DNA of 64,000 bases from Bacteroidales bacterium (GTDB lineage: Bacteria > Bacteroidota > Bacteroidia > Bacteroidales > F082): positions 1 to 64,000 of the forward strand of contig JAKSNA010000004.1 in the NCBI GenBank assembly GCA_024400295.1. The letters run 5' to 3'. The notes beneath the pieces were generated by a model. The model was given only the letters and a program-made list of their open reading frames with translations. It was not told the origin of the DNA and did no database searches. Shown here piece after piece: positions 52,403 to 60,102 of the stretch (its first letter is position 1; every line of letters begins with the position of its first letter). Position numbers and translations under genes: made by a program.

Positions 52403-53030
52403 GGCATTTGGCGGCAGCGTCGTCTATAAAGATTTCAGCATCGCGTTCCGTGAAGGCGTCACGACATGCATCCTCGGACCGTCGGGCTGCGGCAAGACGA
52501 CATTGCTCAATATCATCGGCGGTCTGCTCACCCCCGACTCCGGGTCGCTGCAAGGCTTTGACGGCAAACGTTTCGGCTATATTTTCCAGGAACCGAGACT
52601 GCTTCCTTGGAAGACCGTCAGACAAAACATTGAGTTTGTAACCGATGGCAAAGACACTGATGAGTTTTTAAAACTCGTTGATTTACAGCAGTCTGCCGAC
52701 AAATATCCATCACAGTTGAGCGGCGGCATGAGCCAGCGTGTCTCCATCGCCCGCGCGTTGGCGGTAAGGCCCGACATCATCCTCATGGACGAGCCTTTCT
52801 CAAGCCTCGACAGCATCTTGAAGAAAAGCATCATCGACAGCTTCAAGAAAATTCTGGAGACAGAAAAAAAGACCGTCATCTACGTAACCCACGACATCGA
52901 CGAAGCCATCACCGTGAGCGACGACATCATCGTTTTGAGCAAATCGCCAGTGAGAGTCGTTTTCTGGGAGAAAGACATCAGAAATCTGAAAAATGACGAC
53001 ATCAAAGGCAAAATCATCAATGTTCTGTAA
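52377..53030 (+). CDS. SsuB-type ABC transporter ATP-binding protein
   Basis: This 217-residue ATPase has Walker A GPSGCGKTT (34-42), a Q-loop (FGYIFQEPRLLPWKTV), the signature LSGGMSQRVSIARAL, Walker B IILMDEPFSSLD and the H-loop VIYVTHDIDEAI. It powers the importer formed with the two upstream genes. The ATG at 52377 lies 26 bp inside the permease gene; a TTG six bases earlier would also be in frame. Confidence 0.94.
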   Translation: MLQLRDIYKAFGGSVVYKDFSIAFREGVTTCILGPSGCGKTTLLNIIGGLLTPDSGSLQGFDGKRFGYIFQEPRLLPWKTVRQNIEFVTDGKDTDEFLKLVDLQQSADKYPSQLSGGMSQRVSIARALAVRPDIILMDEPFSSLDSILKKSIIDSFKKILETEKKTVIYVTHDIDEAITVSDDIIVLSKSPVRVVFWEKDIRNLKNDDIKGKIINVL

Positions 53031-53101
53031 GCTTTTCAAGGATTTCAAAACATCGTTGAAACATTTTTAAAATTTATTGCCATTTATTCGGAAAAATTGC
53101 T

Positions 53102-53109
53102 TAATTTTG
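53102..53109 (+). promoter_or_regulatory. -7 promoter element of the GT5/DUF4270 operon
   Basis: TAATTTTG matches TAnnTTTG, 36 bases before the ATG at 53146. Confidence 0.55.
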
Positions 53110-53145
53110 TATGCTTATTTTTGACTAAAAAAATCACTGAATAAA

Positions 53146-53958
53146 ATGGACAAGACGAAGGTATTATTCATCCACCAAGAGATTACTCCTTATCTCCCAG
53201 AGACACCGATGTCATTGATTGGCAGATACTTACCTCAATGGATTCAAGAAAGAGGGAAGGAAATACGCATTTTCATGCCACGATTCGGCAACGTGAACGA
53301 GCGCCGCAACCAGCTGCACGAAGTCATCAGGCTGTCGGGCATGAACATGATCATTAACGACACCGACCATCCTTTGATCATCAAAGTCGCATCAATTCAG
53401 AAAGCCAGAATCCAGATATATTTCATCGACAACGACGACTTTTTCACCAAGAGGAGATTCACTGTCGCAGAAAACAACGAGGAGTTTTACGAAGACAACG
53501 ACGACCGTACTGTTTTCTTCTCGAGAGGAGTCATCGAGACGGTGAAGAAGCTGAACTGGCCGCCAGACATCATACACTGCCACGGATGGATCTCGTCGTT
53601 AGTGCCGGTTTATATCAAAAGAGCATTCAAAGACAACCCGTTATTCAGTGATTCAAAAGTCATTTATTCAATCTATGACGATGATTTCGAAGGCGCTTTC
53701 CGCAACGGCTACGACAAGAAAATCAAGATGCCTGGCATCATCGCCAAGGAGGTGAAATTCCTGAAAAATCCGACATACGCCAACATTCAGAAATCAGCCC
53801 TTGACTTCGCCGACGGCATCGTCATCGCAAGCCCGAAGATCAATCCTGATGTTGAAACATACGCAAGATCGTTAAATAAACCGATCCTTGAATACCAAGG
53901 AGAGGAAAATTACGTTGATGCTTACAACGAATTTTACGATAAGATTAAAGAACTATGA
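53146..53958 (+). CDS. GT5 starch/glycogen synthase catalytic-domain-only protein
   Basis: This 270-residue protein matches only the N-terminal GT5 half of glycogen/starch synthase: VLFIHQEITPYLPETPMSLIGRYLPQWI, IRIFMPRFGNVNERRNQLHEVIRLSGM and WPPDIIHCHGWISSLVPVYIK. The usual ADP-glucose lysine motif KTGGL is replaced by ETPMSLIGRY, and the whole C-terminal GT-B domain is absent, so it is unlikely to be an ordinary synthase. The form is widespread in Bacteroidota next to DUF4270 genes. Its stop overlaps the DUF4270 start in an ATGA (53955-53958). The role is unknown; sugar binding or regulation is possible. Confidence 0.82.
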   Translation: MDKTKVLFIHQEITPYLPETPMSLIGRYLPQWIQERGKEIRIFMPRFGNVNERRNQLHEVIRLSGMNMIINDTDHPLIIKVASIQKARIQIYFIDNDDFFTKRRFTVAENNEEFYEDNDDRTVFFSRGVIETVKKLNWPPDIIHCHGWISSLVPVYIKRAFKDNPLFSDSKVIYSIYDDDFEGAFRNGYDKKIKMPGIIAKEVKFLKNPTYANIQKSALDFADGIVIASPKINPDVETYARSLNKPILEYQGEENYVDAYNEFYDKIKEL

Positions 53959-55295
53959 CAAGACTTCGCATGCTGGCAATAACGTTGATTATTGCATTGG
54001 CTGGTTTCACATCATGCAAAAAGACACCAAAGGCCATCGGTGACAACCTGCAACCGCAAAGCAGCCTCATCAAGGTGTTCGCATCAGAAAGCCGCGACAT
54101 CGTGACACTTACACAACATATTGATTCTCTGATTACAAGCACATCGACAACATTCCTCATCGGTGCCATGTATGAAGAAATATTCGGGCTGTCGTCCATG
54201 CAGACATTCACACAGGTCTCGCCGACAGTCATCGGACAGATTTGGGGTGACAACGCCGTCGCTGACTCCATAGTGCTTCAGCTCAGCTACAATGGCTATT
54301 ATGGCGACACCACAACAGCCCAAAGGTTTCTCGTGAGAGAACTTGATGAGTCGTTCGAAGACTCGACAAAATACTACTCAAACACTCTGCTCGCCGTAAA
54401 GACAGCCCCCCTCGCTGATTACACCTTCAATCCACATCCGACACAATACAGTAACATCGATGACGACTCGCTCACAAAGGCAGTCCTGCGTATTCCGTTG
54501 AACGTCAGCCTCGGCCAGCATTTCATCGATAACGAAGAAAAGTTTGAGACGGTTGACGGATTCCTTGAGTTTTTCAAGGGACTGAACATCTCTTGCGAGC
54601 CAGACATCCCGACTCTCGGCTCATGCGGAGCGGTCTATTTCTTTGACGCGACAAACAGTTACACATACCTCAGACTGTATTACCACAACGACACAGACAC
54701 ATTGAGCTACGACTTCAACATCACATCGAACTGCATGCATTTCGGCAACTACAGCCACGACTACGATGCGGCGGGGGCACCGATAAATTTCAACGACTCA
54801 ACCGACAGCCGTTACCTCTATGTCCAAGGCACCGCCGGCGTCATGACGTGGATCAAGTTCCCGAACATCGCCAAATGGGCCAAGTCGCTAAATTCCAACG
54901 TCCTCGTGAACGAAGCAAGGCTTATTCTGAAAGGCGCACCGGATGCGATAAACGGCGTATATAACGACACAGCGACTTTCACGCCACCGACACAGCTCAT
55001 CATCGCAAAGAAAACCGGCGAAGGCACGTATTCAATCCTTGATGACCAATATGTCGGAGCGGAATATTTCGGCGGACAATACGACAGAAACAGCGGAACT
55101 GTGTATTTCAGGTTGAACAGCTATGTCCAAGACCTAATCACCAACGGTCCTGATGCGGAGAATCTGGGGCTTTACATCTATGTGAACGCCGGCTCTTACA
55201 CACCACGCCGCTGGATCTTCAACGGCCCGGACTATCAAGACGAGAACAATCAAATCAGACTTGAACTTACATATTCACTAATTGACACTGAATAA
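53955..55295 (+). CDS. DUF4270 lipoprotein
   Basis: This 446-residue lipoprotein has lipobox GFTSC (Cys21) and the DUF4270 layout of long beta-rich repeats, beginning KTPKAIGDNLQPQ and continuing QTFTQVSPTVIGQIWGDNAVADSIVLQLSYNGYYGD. The family is Bacteroidota-specific, cell-envelope located and uncharacterised. Its coupling to the GT5-domain gene is conserved in the phylum, which suggests a shared function. A cyclophilin gene follows after 9 bp. Confidence 0.87.
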   Translation: MTRLRMLAITLIIALAGFTSCKKTPKAIGDNLQPQSSLIKVFASESRDIVTLTQHIDSLITSTSTTFLIGAMYEEIFGLSSMQTFTQVSPTVIGQIWGDNAVADSIVLQLSYNGYYGDTTTAQRFLVRELDESFEDSTKYYSNTLLAVKTAPLADYTFNPHPTQYSNIDDDSLTKAVLRIPLNVSLGQHFIDNEEKFETVDGFLEFFKGLNISCEPDIPTLGSCGAVYFFDATNSYTYLRLYYHNDTDTLSYDFNITSNCMHFGNYSHDYDAAGAPINFNDSTDSRYLYVQGTAGVMTWIKFPNIAKWAKSLNSNVLVNEARLILKGAPDAINGVYNDTATFTPPTQLIIAKKTGEGTYSILDDQYVGAEYFGGQYDRNSGTVYFRLNSYVQDLITNGPDAENLGLYIYVNAGSYTPRRWIFNGPDYQDENNQIRLELTYSLIDTE

Positions 55296-55304
55296 CAGAC
55301 ACTT

Positions 55305-55934
55305 ATGAAAAAATTATTTTTAATACTTTGCGTTTTTTTAGGTATGACAGCACAAGCACAAGACAAAGAGACAATGGTTTTGTTAAAAACCAACCAAGGC
55401 GACATCACGGTGAAGCTTTATAACGACACACCAAAACATCGCGACAATTTCATCAAATTGGTTAACGAAGGGTGGTTCAACGGTTCACCTTTCCACCGCG
55501 TCATCAATAAATTCATGATTCAGGGCGGGCAGAACGCCGACGGACGCGTGGACCCGGGCTACACAATCCCGGCGGAAATAAAGCCGAACCACTATCATTT
55601 CAAAGGCGCACTCGCCGCAGCACGCATGGCCGACCAGGTGAACCCGAAAAAGAACTCGAGCGGCTCGCAGTTCTATATCGTTCAAGGCGATGTTTACACA
55701 GCCCAGAAACTTGAAAGATTCAGGGATTATTACGGAAAGACCTTCACCAAAGAAATGGTTGACGTCTATACCACACTCGGCGGCACACCACATCTCGACG
55801 GCGACTACACCGTCTTCGGCGAAGTTGTTGAAGGCCTCGAAATTGTCGATAAAATAGCAGCGGTACAGACCGGCTACATGGACGTTCCTGTCGAACCGGT
55901 CGTCATCATCACGGCTGAAATACTAAACAAATAA
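55305..55934 (+). CDS. Exported cyclophilin-type peptidyl-prolyl isomerase
   Basis: This 209-residue protein has a signal peptide (1-18, MTAQA) and a cyclophilin domain: KTNQGDITVKLYNDTPKHRDNFIKLV, the active-site FHRVINKFMIQGG (Arg, Phe, Met, Gln all present), SSGSQFYIVQGD and FGEVVEGLEIVDKI. It would speed proline isomerisation in folding of periplasmic or outer-membrane proteins. An insertion (TAQKLERFRDYYGKTFTKEM) lengthens the middle, as is common in the phylum. It starts 9 bp after the DUF4270 gene. Confidence 0.93.
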   Translation: MKKLFLILCVFLGMTAQAQDKETMVLLKTNQGDITVKLYNDTPKHRDNFIKLVNEGWFNGSPFHRVINKFMIQGGQNADGRVDPGYTIPAEIKPNHYHFKGALAAARMADQVNPKKNSSGSQFYIVQGDVYTAQKLERFRDYYGKTFTKEMVDVYTTLGGTPHLDGDYTVFGEVVEGLEIVDKIAAVQTGYMDVPVEPVVIITAEILNK

Positions 55935-55944
55935 GCACCTCTAT

Positions 55945-55966
55945 AACCGCGTAGCGGTTACATATC
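55945..55966. repeat. AACCGC-n3-GCGGTT hairpin repeat, copy 2
   Basis: AACCGCGTAGCGGTTACATATC forms the same 6-bp stem as the copy at 745-768 and differs from it at only two positions. It lies between a stop codon and the pheS start. Confidence 0.7.
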
Positions 55967-56008
55967 AGTAACATAAAAATGACAATAAGTTAGAAGTTAC
56001 ACATCAGT

Positions 56009-57022
56009 ATGAAAGAGAAAATTGAACAGATATTGACGGAAGTCAAGGCGTTCCATGCCGACAGCAAAGAGGCATTAGAGAACTTCCGTATCGCTTATCT
56101 TAGCAAAAAAGGTGTCATCGCTGCACTTTTCAACGACTTCAAACAGGTCGCTCCAGAGATGCGCAAGGAAATGGGCATGAAGCTCAACGAACTGAAAAAC
56201 GCCGTACAGGAGATCTTGGAGGAACAGCAGAAGCAGTTCGAGACGACGACAGACACAAAGAACGACCTCGACCTTTCCCTGCCTGCCGACAAGATGAACG
56301 GCTCACGCCATCCTTTGTCGATCGTGCGCAACGAAATCAACGACATCTTCAAGCGTCTCGGTTTCGTCATCGCCGAGGGCCCGGAGATTGAAGACGACTT
56401 CCATGTCTTCTCAGCATTGAATTTCCCTCCAGACCATCCGGCACGCGACATGCAGGACACATTCTTCGTGACGAAATCGCCAGACGTGGTGCTGCGCACA
56501 CACACCTCAAGCGTGCAGGTGCGTGTCATGGAGCAGGGCAGGCTTCCGATCCGTATCATCGCCCCGGGAAGAGTGTTCCGCAACGAGGCAATATCAGCCC
56601 GCGCACACTGCATCTTCCATCAGATTGAAGGTCTTTACATCGACAAGAACGTCTCTTTTGCCGACCTCAAGCAGACACTTTATCATTTCGTCCAGGAATA
56701 CTTCGGAGAAGGCACAAAGGTGCGTTTCCGCCCGTCATACTTCCCGTTCACCGAGACATCAGCCGAAATGGACATCTCTTGTAACATCTGCGGCGGCGAA
56801 GGCTGCAACATCTGCAAACACACCGGCTGGGTTGAAATCCTCGGCTGCGGCATCTGTGACCCTAACATCTTGAAAGCCTGCAACATCGACCCGGAAGAAT
56901 ACACCGGCTTCGCCTTCGGAATGGGCATCGAACGCATCGCAATGCTGAAATATCAAATCAATGACTTGAGAATGTTCTTCGAGAACGACATCCGTTTCCT
57001 CGAACAGTTCGAACAAGCCTGA
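56009..57022 (+). CDS. pheS: Phenylalanyl-tRNA synthetase alpha subunit
   Basis: This 337-residue class II subunit forms an alpha2-beta2 enzyme with PheT, which is not in the window. It has an N-terminal coiled coil (1-85), motif 2 at IRIIAPGRVFRNEAISARAHCIFHQIEGLYID, and motif 3 GMGIERIAMLKYQINDLR. An internal CNICGGEGCNICKHTG adds four cysteines, probably a small zinc site; it replaces the more usual short loop and is seen in part of the phylum. Confidence 0.97.
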   Translation: MKEKIEQILTEVKAFHADSKEALENFRIAYLSKKGVIAALFNDFKQVAPEMRKEMGMKLNELKNAVQEILEEQQKQFETTTDTKNDLDLSLPADKMNGSRHPLSIVRNEINDIFKRLGFVIAEGPEIEDDFHVFSALNFPPDHPARDMQDTFFVTKSPDVVLRTHTSSVQVRVMEQGRLPIRIIAPGRVFRNEAISARAHCIFHQIEGLYIDKNVSFADLKQTLYHFVQEYFGEGTKVRFRPSYFPFTETSAEMDISCNICGGEGCNICKHTGWVEILGCGICDPNILKACNIDPEEYTGFAFGMGIERIAMLKYQINDLRMFFENDIRFLEQFEQA

Positions 57023-57025
57023 CTT

Positions 57026-57124
57026 TAGTTGAAAGTTAAAAGAGTAAAGTTAAAAGAGGCTGACGCGCATGAGTTGTACTTTATGCCTCAGTCTCTTTAC
57101 TCTTTACTCTTTACTCTTTAATCT
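57026..57124. repeat. Inverted purine/pyrimidine repeat between converging genes
   Basis: Purine-rich AAGAGTAAAGTTAAAAGAGG (about 57038-57058) is followed by TCTCTTTACTCTTTACTCTT units (about 57090-57118). The arms are complementary and enclose about 30 bases. The arrangement may act as a loose bidirectional terminator between pheS and the IPExxxVDY gene. Confidence 0.65.
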
Positions 57125-57577
57125 CTAATCTCTAACCTTAACGAGTTCGATTTCGTGAATCTCGATGTCCTCAAGCAGATTGTCGATTTTCCTGGTTTTC
57201 TCAACATCAACATTATAAACTAAGATGACACCAGGAATCTGTTTGATCTTTGATGTTATCGCCTGATAGCTATCTTCGGTGATGAAATTGCGTATGACAA
57301 TGAGATAATCTGTCGGCAGCGGCAATTTTATCCATTTCGCCTCTTCATTTACAAGTCCCACCAAATTGAAAGCGTTGCTGTTTTCACCGCCATCATAAAG
57401 ATAGAACGAAAACGGCTGTCCGTCTTCATTAATGATGTCGGAATATTTTATAAGATTGATTTTCAGCACATTATTAATATGCCAGGCGAGTTTGTAGTCT
57501 TCAAGGTGACTGTTGATGCCGATGATTCTGATGTCGTCAAAAGGCTCGACGACGATTTTGTTTTTTTTCTTAACCAT
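57125..57577 (-). CDS. IPExxxVDY family protein
   Basis: This 150-residue cytosolic protein matches the Bacteroidota IPExxxVDY family: INSHLEDYKLAWHINNVLKINLIKYSDI, then FNLVGLVNEEAKW and the closing IKQIPGVILVYNVDVEKTRKI. The name-giving motif is slightly changed (IPGVILVYNVD). The function is unknown. It lies 14 bp after rnc in the acpP-fabF-rnc operon, a conserved position. Confidence 0.82.
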   Translation of the reverse strand: MVKKKNKIVVEPFDDIRIIGINSHLEDYKLAWHINNVLKINLIKYSDIINEDGQPFSFYLYDGGENSNAFNLVGLVNEEAKWIKLPLPTDYLIVIRNFITEDSYQAITSKIKQIPGVILVYNVDVEKTRKIDNLLEDIEIHEIELVKVRD

Positions 57578-57591
57578 GATATATTGTGTTT

Positions 57592-58317
57592 TTAAAGTCC
57601 CTCTTCAAGGATGTGCCAGGTCTTTTCCGAGGCAAGCTGTTCGGCACCTTTTATCGAATAGTCTGATGCCTTCGCGTAAGCCTTGCCGTCGATAAACACC
57701 TGAATCTCATAGAGTCTGTCGTAGCTGTCGCCTTTCGTGCTGATGACCTTATAATCAATATGGTGTTTTCGTTTCTGCGACCATTCAAGGATTTTGCTCT
57801 TGAAATTGACTTCGTTTTTCTCGATATTTTCAATGTCAAGATGCAGTTTTATGACGTTATCGACAATTATCTTATAGGTGAAATCATAGCCTTTATCGAG
57901 GAAGACGGCGCCGGTGAATGCTTCAAAGGCATTGCCGCCGATGCAGCGGAATTTCCCGTGGCTGTCGTGTGACTTGACGTAAGAGATCTTCTCTTCAAAA
58001 CCGAATTTCTGCGAAAGCTTGTTCAACGAAGCGCGGCTGACGATACGCGAGCGCATCTCGGTGAGAAAGCCTTCCTGTTTTGTAGGGAATTTCCTGAAAA
58101 GATATTCGGCAACGACCGAGCTTAAGACGGCATCACCAAGATACTCGAGACGTTCATTGCTGACCGTGACACCGCTTAAAATCTTGGAACACATTGACTT
58201 ATGAGTGAAAGCCAACTGATACAGCGTGATATTACGCGGATAGAATCCAAAGACATTGCGGATAAAACACGCCAAGTCACGGTCGGATTTATTACGATAA
58301 CGTAAGAGTTCAAACAT
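57592..58317 (-). CDS. rnc: Ribonuclease III
   Basis: This 241-residue enzyme cuts double-stranded RNA in rRNA and mRNA maturation. It has the signature NERLEYLGDAVLSSVVAEYLF (54-74, with the acidic metal ligands), the second acidic patch CIGGNAFEAFTGAVFLDKG, and a C-terminal double-stranded RNA-binding domain (about 172-241, ending GAEQLASEKTWHILEEGL). Its ATG at 58317 overlaps the fabF stop by one base (TAATG); the longer frame from 58344 was rejected. Confidence 0.96.
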   Translation of the reverse strand: MFELLRYRNKSDRDLACFIRNVFGFYPRNITLYQLAFTHKSMCSKILSGVTVSNERLEYLGDAVLSSVVAEYLFRKFPTKQEGFLTEMRSRIVSRASLNKLSQKFGFEEKISYVKSHDSHGKFRCIGGNAFEAFTGAVFLDKGYDFTYKIIVDNVIKLHLDIENIEKNEVNFKSKILEWSQKRKHHIDYKVISTKGDSYDRLYEIQVFIDGKAYAKASDYSIKGAEQLASEKTWHILEEGL

Positions 58318-59567
58318 TACTGGAACTTCTTGAAGACTATGCAAGCGTTATGACCGCCAAAGCCAAAGGCATTGCTGATGGCATAGTCAACGGTTCTTTT
58401 CTTTGGCTTCCAGAAAGTGAAATCGAGTTTCGGGTCAATGTTCGGGTCGTCGGTGAAATGATTTATTGTAGGAGGCACGGTATCGTTTTTGCACGCCAAA
58501 ATCGTTGATATTGACTCTATTGCGCCGGCACCGCCGAGGAGGTGTCCTGTCATTGACTTGCCGGAATTTATTGAGATACTGTAAACGTGTTCACCGAAAA
58601 CATCCATTATTGCTTTCACTTCCGGCAGGTCGCCGGCAGGAGTTGATGTGCCGTGGGTGTTGATATGGTCGATTTTTTCAGGAGTGATTCCTGCATCTTC
58701 CAAGGCGCGTCTGATGCTCATCGCGGCGCCGAGTCCATCAGGGTGCGGGGCTGTCATGTGGTAAGCGTCGCCGGAGACGCCGCATCCCACCACCTCGCCG
58801 TAAATCTTCGCGCCGCGGGCGAGAGCGTGTCCGAGTTCCTCAAGTATGAGGCAGCCGGCGCCTTCACCCATCACGAAACCGTCACGGTCAGCGTCGAACG
58901 GACGTGACGCCGTCTTCGGGTCGTCGTTGCGGGTGGACAGGGCCTTCATGGCCTCAAAGCCGCCGACACCGATTGGGCATATAGCCGCTTCAGAGCCGCC
59001 GACAACCATCACAGGAGACTTTCCGCTGTGGATATAGTTGTAACCTTCTATTATAGAGTTGGCAGACGACGCACATGCCGAGACCGTCGCGAAATTGGCA
59101 CCACGGAAACCATTTTTTATTGAAATGTGACCTGCGGCGAGGTCTGGTATCAGCCTCGGAATGATAAACGGGCTTAAACGCGGCGTTCCGTCACCCAAGA
59201 CAAAGTCCTTGACATCATTGTAAAGACTGTCAATGCCGCCAATGCCAGACGCAAAGATAACACCGACTTCATCAAAATCGGTGTTATCCTTGTCGATGCC
59301 TGAATCTTTGATAGCCTCGTCAGACGCGACAATGGCGAACTGAGCGAAACTGTCGAGTTTTCTCGCCTCTTTACGGTCGAAATATTGCAACGGATCGAAG
59401 CCCTTCACTTCGCACGCAACGCGGCATCTGAACTTCGACGCGTCAAAACGTGTTATCTCGCCGGCACCGCTGACACCGTTAAGCAAACCATCCCAATAGT
59501 CAGCGACGTTATTGCCTATCGGTGTGATAGCACCAAGCCCGGTTACTACAACACGCTTATAATCCAT
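58317..59567 (-). CDS. fabF: 3-oxoacyl-ACP synthase II
   Basis: This 416-residue condensing enzyme extends acyl-ACP with malonyl-ACP. The catalytic triad is Cys165 (VSACASSAN), His305 (INTHGTSTP) and His342 (SMTGHLLGGAG). NAFGFGGHNAC near the end is the Gly-rich loop. It follows acpP by 3 bp and overlaps rnc, the order acpP-fabF-rnc known from many bacteria. Confidence 0.97.
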   Translation of the reverse strand: MDYKRVVVTGLGAITPIGNNVADYWDGLLNGVSGAGEITRFDASKFRCRVACEVKGFDPLQYFDRKEARKLDSFAQFAIVASDEAIKDSGIDKDNTDFDEVGVIFASGIGGIDSLYNDVKDFVLGDGTPRLSPFIIPRLIPDLAAGHISIKNGFRGANFATVSACASSANSIIEGYNYIHSGKSPVMVVGGSEAAICPIGVGGFEAMKALSTRNDDPKTASRPFDADRDGFVMGEGAGCLILEELGHALARGAKIYGEVVGCGVSGDAYHMTAPHPDGLGAAMSIRRALEDAGITPEKIDHINTHGTSTPAGDLPEVKAIMDVFGEHVYSISINSGKSMTGHLLGGAGAIESISTILACKNDTVPPTINHFTDDPNIDPKLDFTFWKPKKRTVDYAISNAFGFGGHNACIVFKKFQ

Positions 59568-59570
59568 GAG

Positions 59571-59807
59571 TTATGCTTTGTGTTCCTCAATGTATTTAAC
59601 TGCATCACCAACAGTCACAATGTTACCTGCCTGATCATCAGGAATCGCAACATTAAACTCCTTTTCAAATTCAAGAAGCAATTCAACTGTATCGAGGGAA
59701 TCTGCACCTAAATCTTGCGTAAAACTCTTTTCCAATGTGATTTCTGACTTCTCAACCGCCAACTTGTCAGCGATGATTGATACGACTTTTTCTGTAATTT
59801 CTGACAT
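59571..59807 (-). CDS. acpP: Acyl carrier protein
   Basis: This 78-residue acidic four-helix protein carries growing acyl chains on a phosphopantetheine attached to Ser37 in [19 protein letters not shown]. The ATG at 59807 was chosen over a TTG two codons earlier. It is first in the operon, with a promoter box at 59859-59866. Confidence 0.97.
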   Translation of the reverse strand: MSEITEKVVSIIADKLAVEKSEITLEKSFTQDLGADSLDTVELLLEFEKEFNVAIPDDQAGNIVTVGDAVKYIEEHKA

Positions 59808-59858
59808 TTTCAATAGTTTTTATTTATAATACTTTTTTCTGCTCAAAGAAAAACTCAG

Positions 59859-59866
59859 CAAAGGTA
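59859..59866 (-). promoter_or_regulatory. -7 promoter element of the acpP-fabF-rnc operon
   Basis: The minus strand reads TACCTTTG, matching TAnnTTTG, 51 bases before the acpP start. Confidence 0.55.
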
Positions 59867-60102
59867 ATTCATTTTTTCACACCATGACAATTTTTTTTGA
59901 AATATTTTATTCTCATTTCTTTAAAAATATGATACTCAATATTTTACGAAAAATATTTTTTGAATCAAAAATTTATATTTTTAAATTATTTCCAAAATTC
60001 AAGAATTTTCAAACTGTTTCAAAAAAAAGCAGTACTTTTACAACCTTAAAAAGTCAGATTATTTTACAAAATATCATTAAAATTTGATAAAAAAGCATAG
60101 AG
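59867..60102. other. AT-rich divergent intergenic region before polA
   Basis: This stretch is very AT-rich and has no convincing gene. The only promoter-like element for polA is TACTTTTA at 60033-60040, one base short of the TAnnTTTG consensus. No repeat family of the other intergenic regions is present here. Confidence 0.6.
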
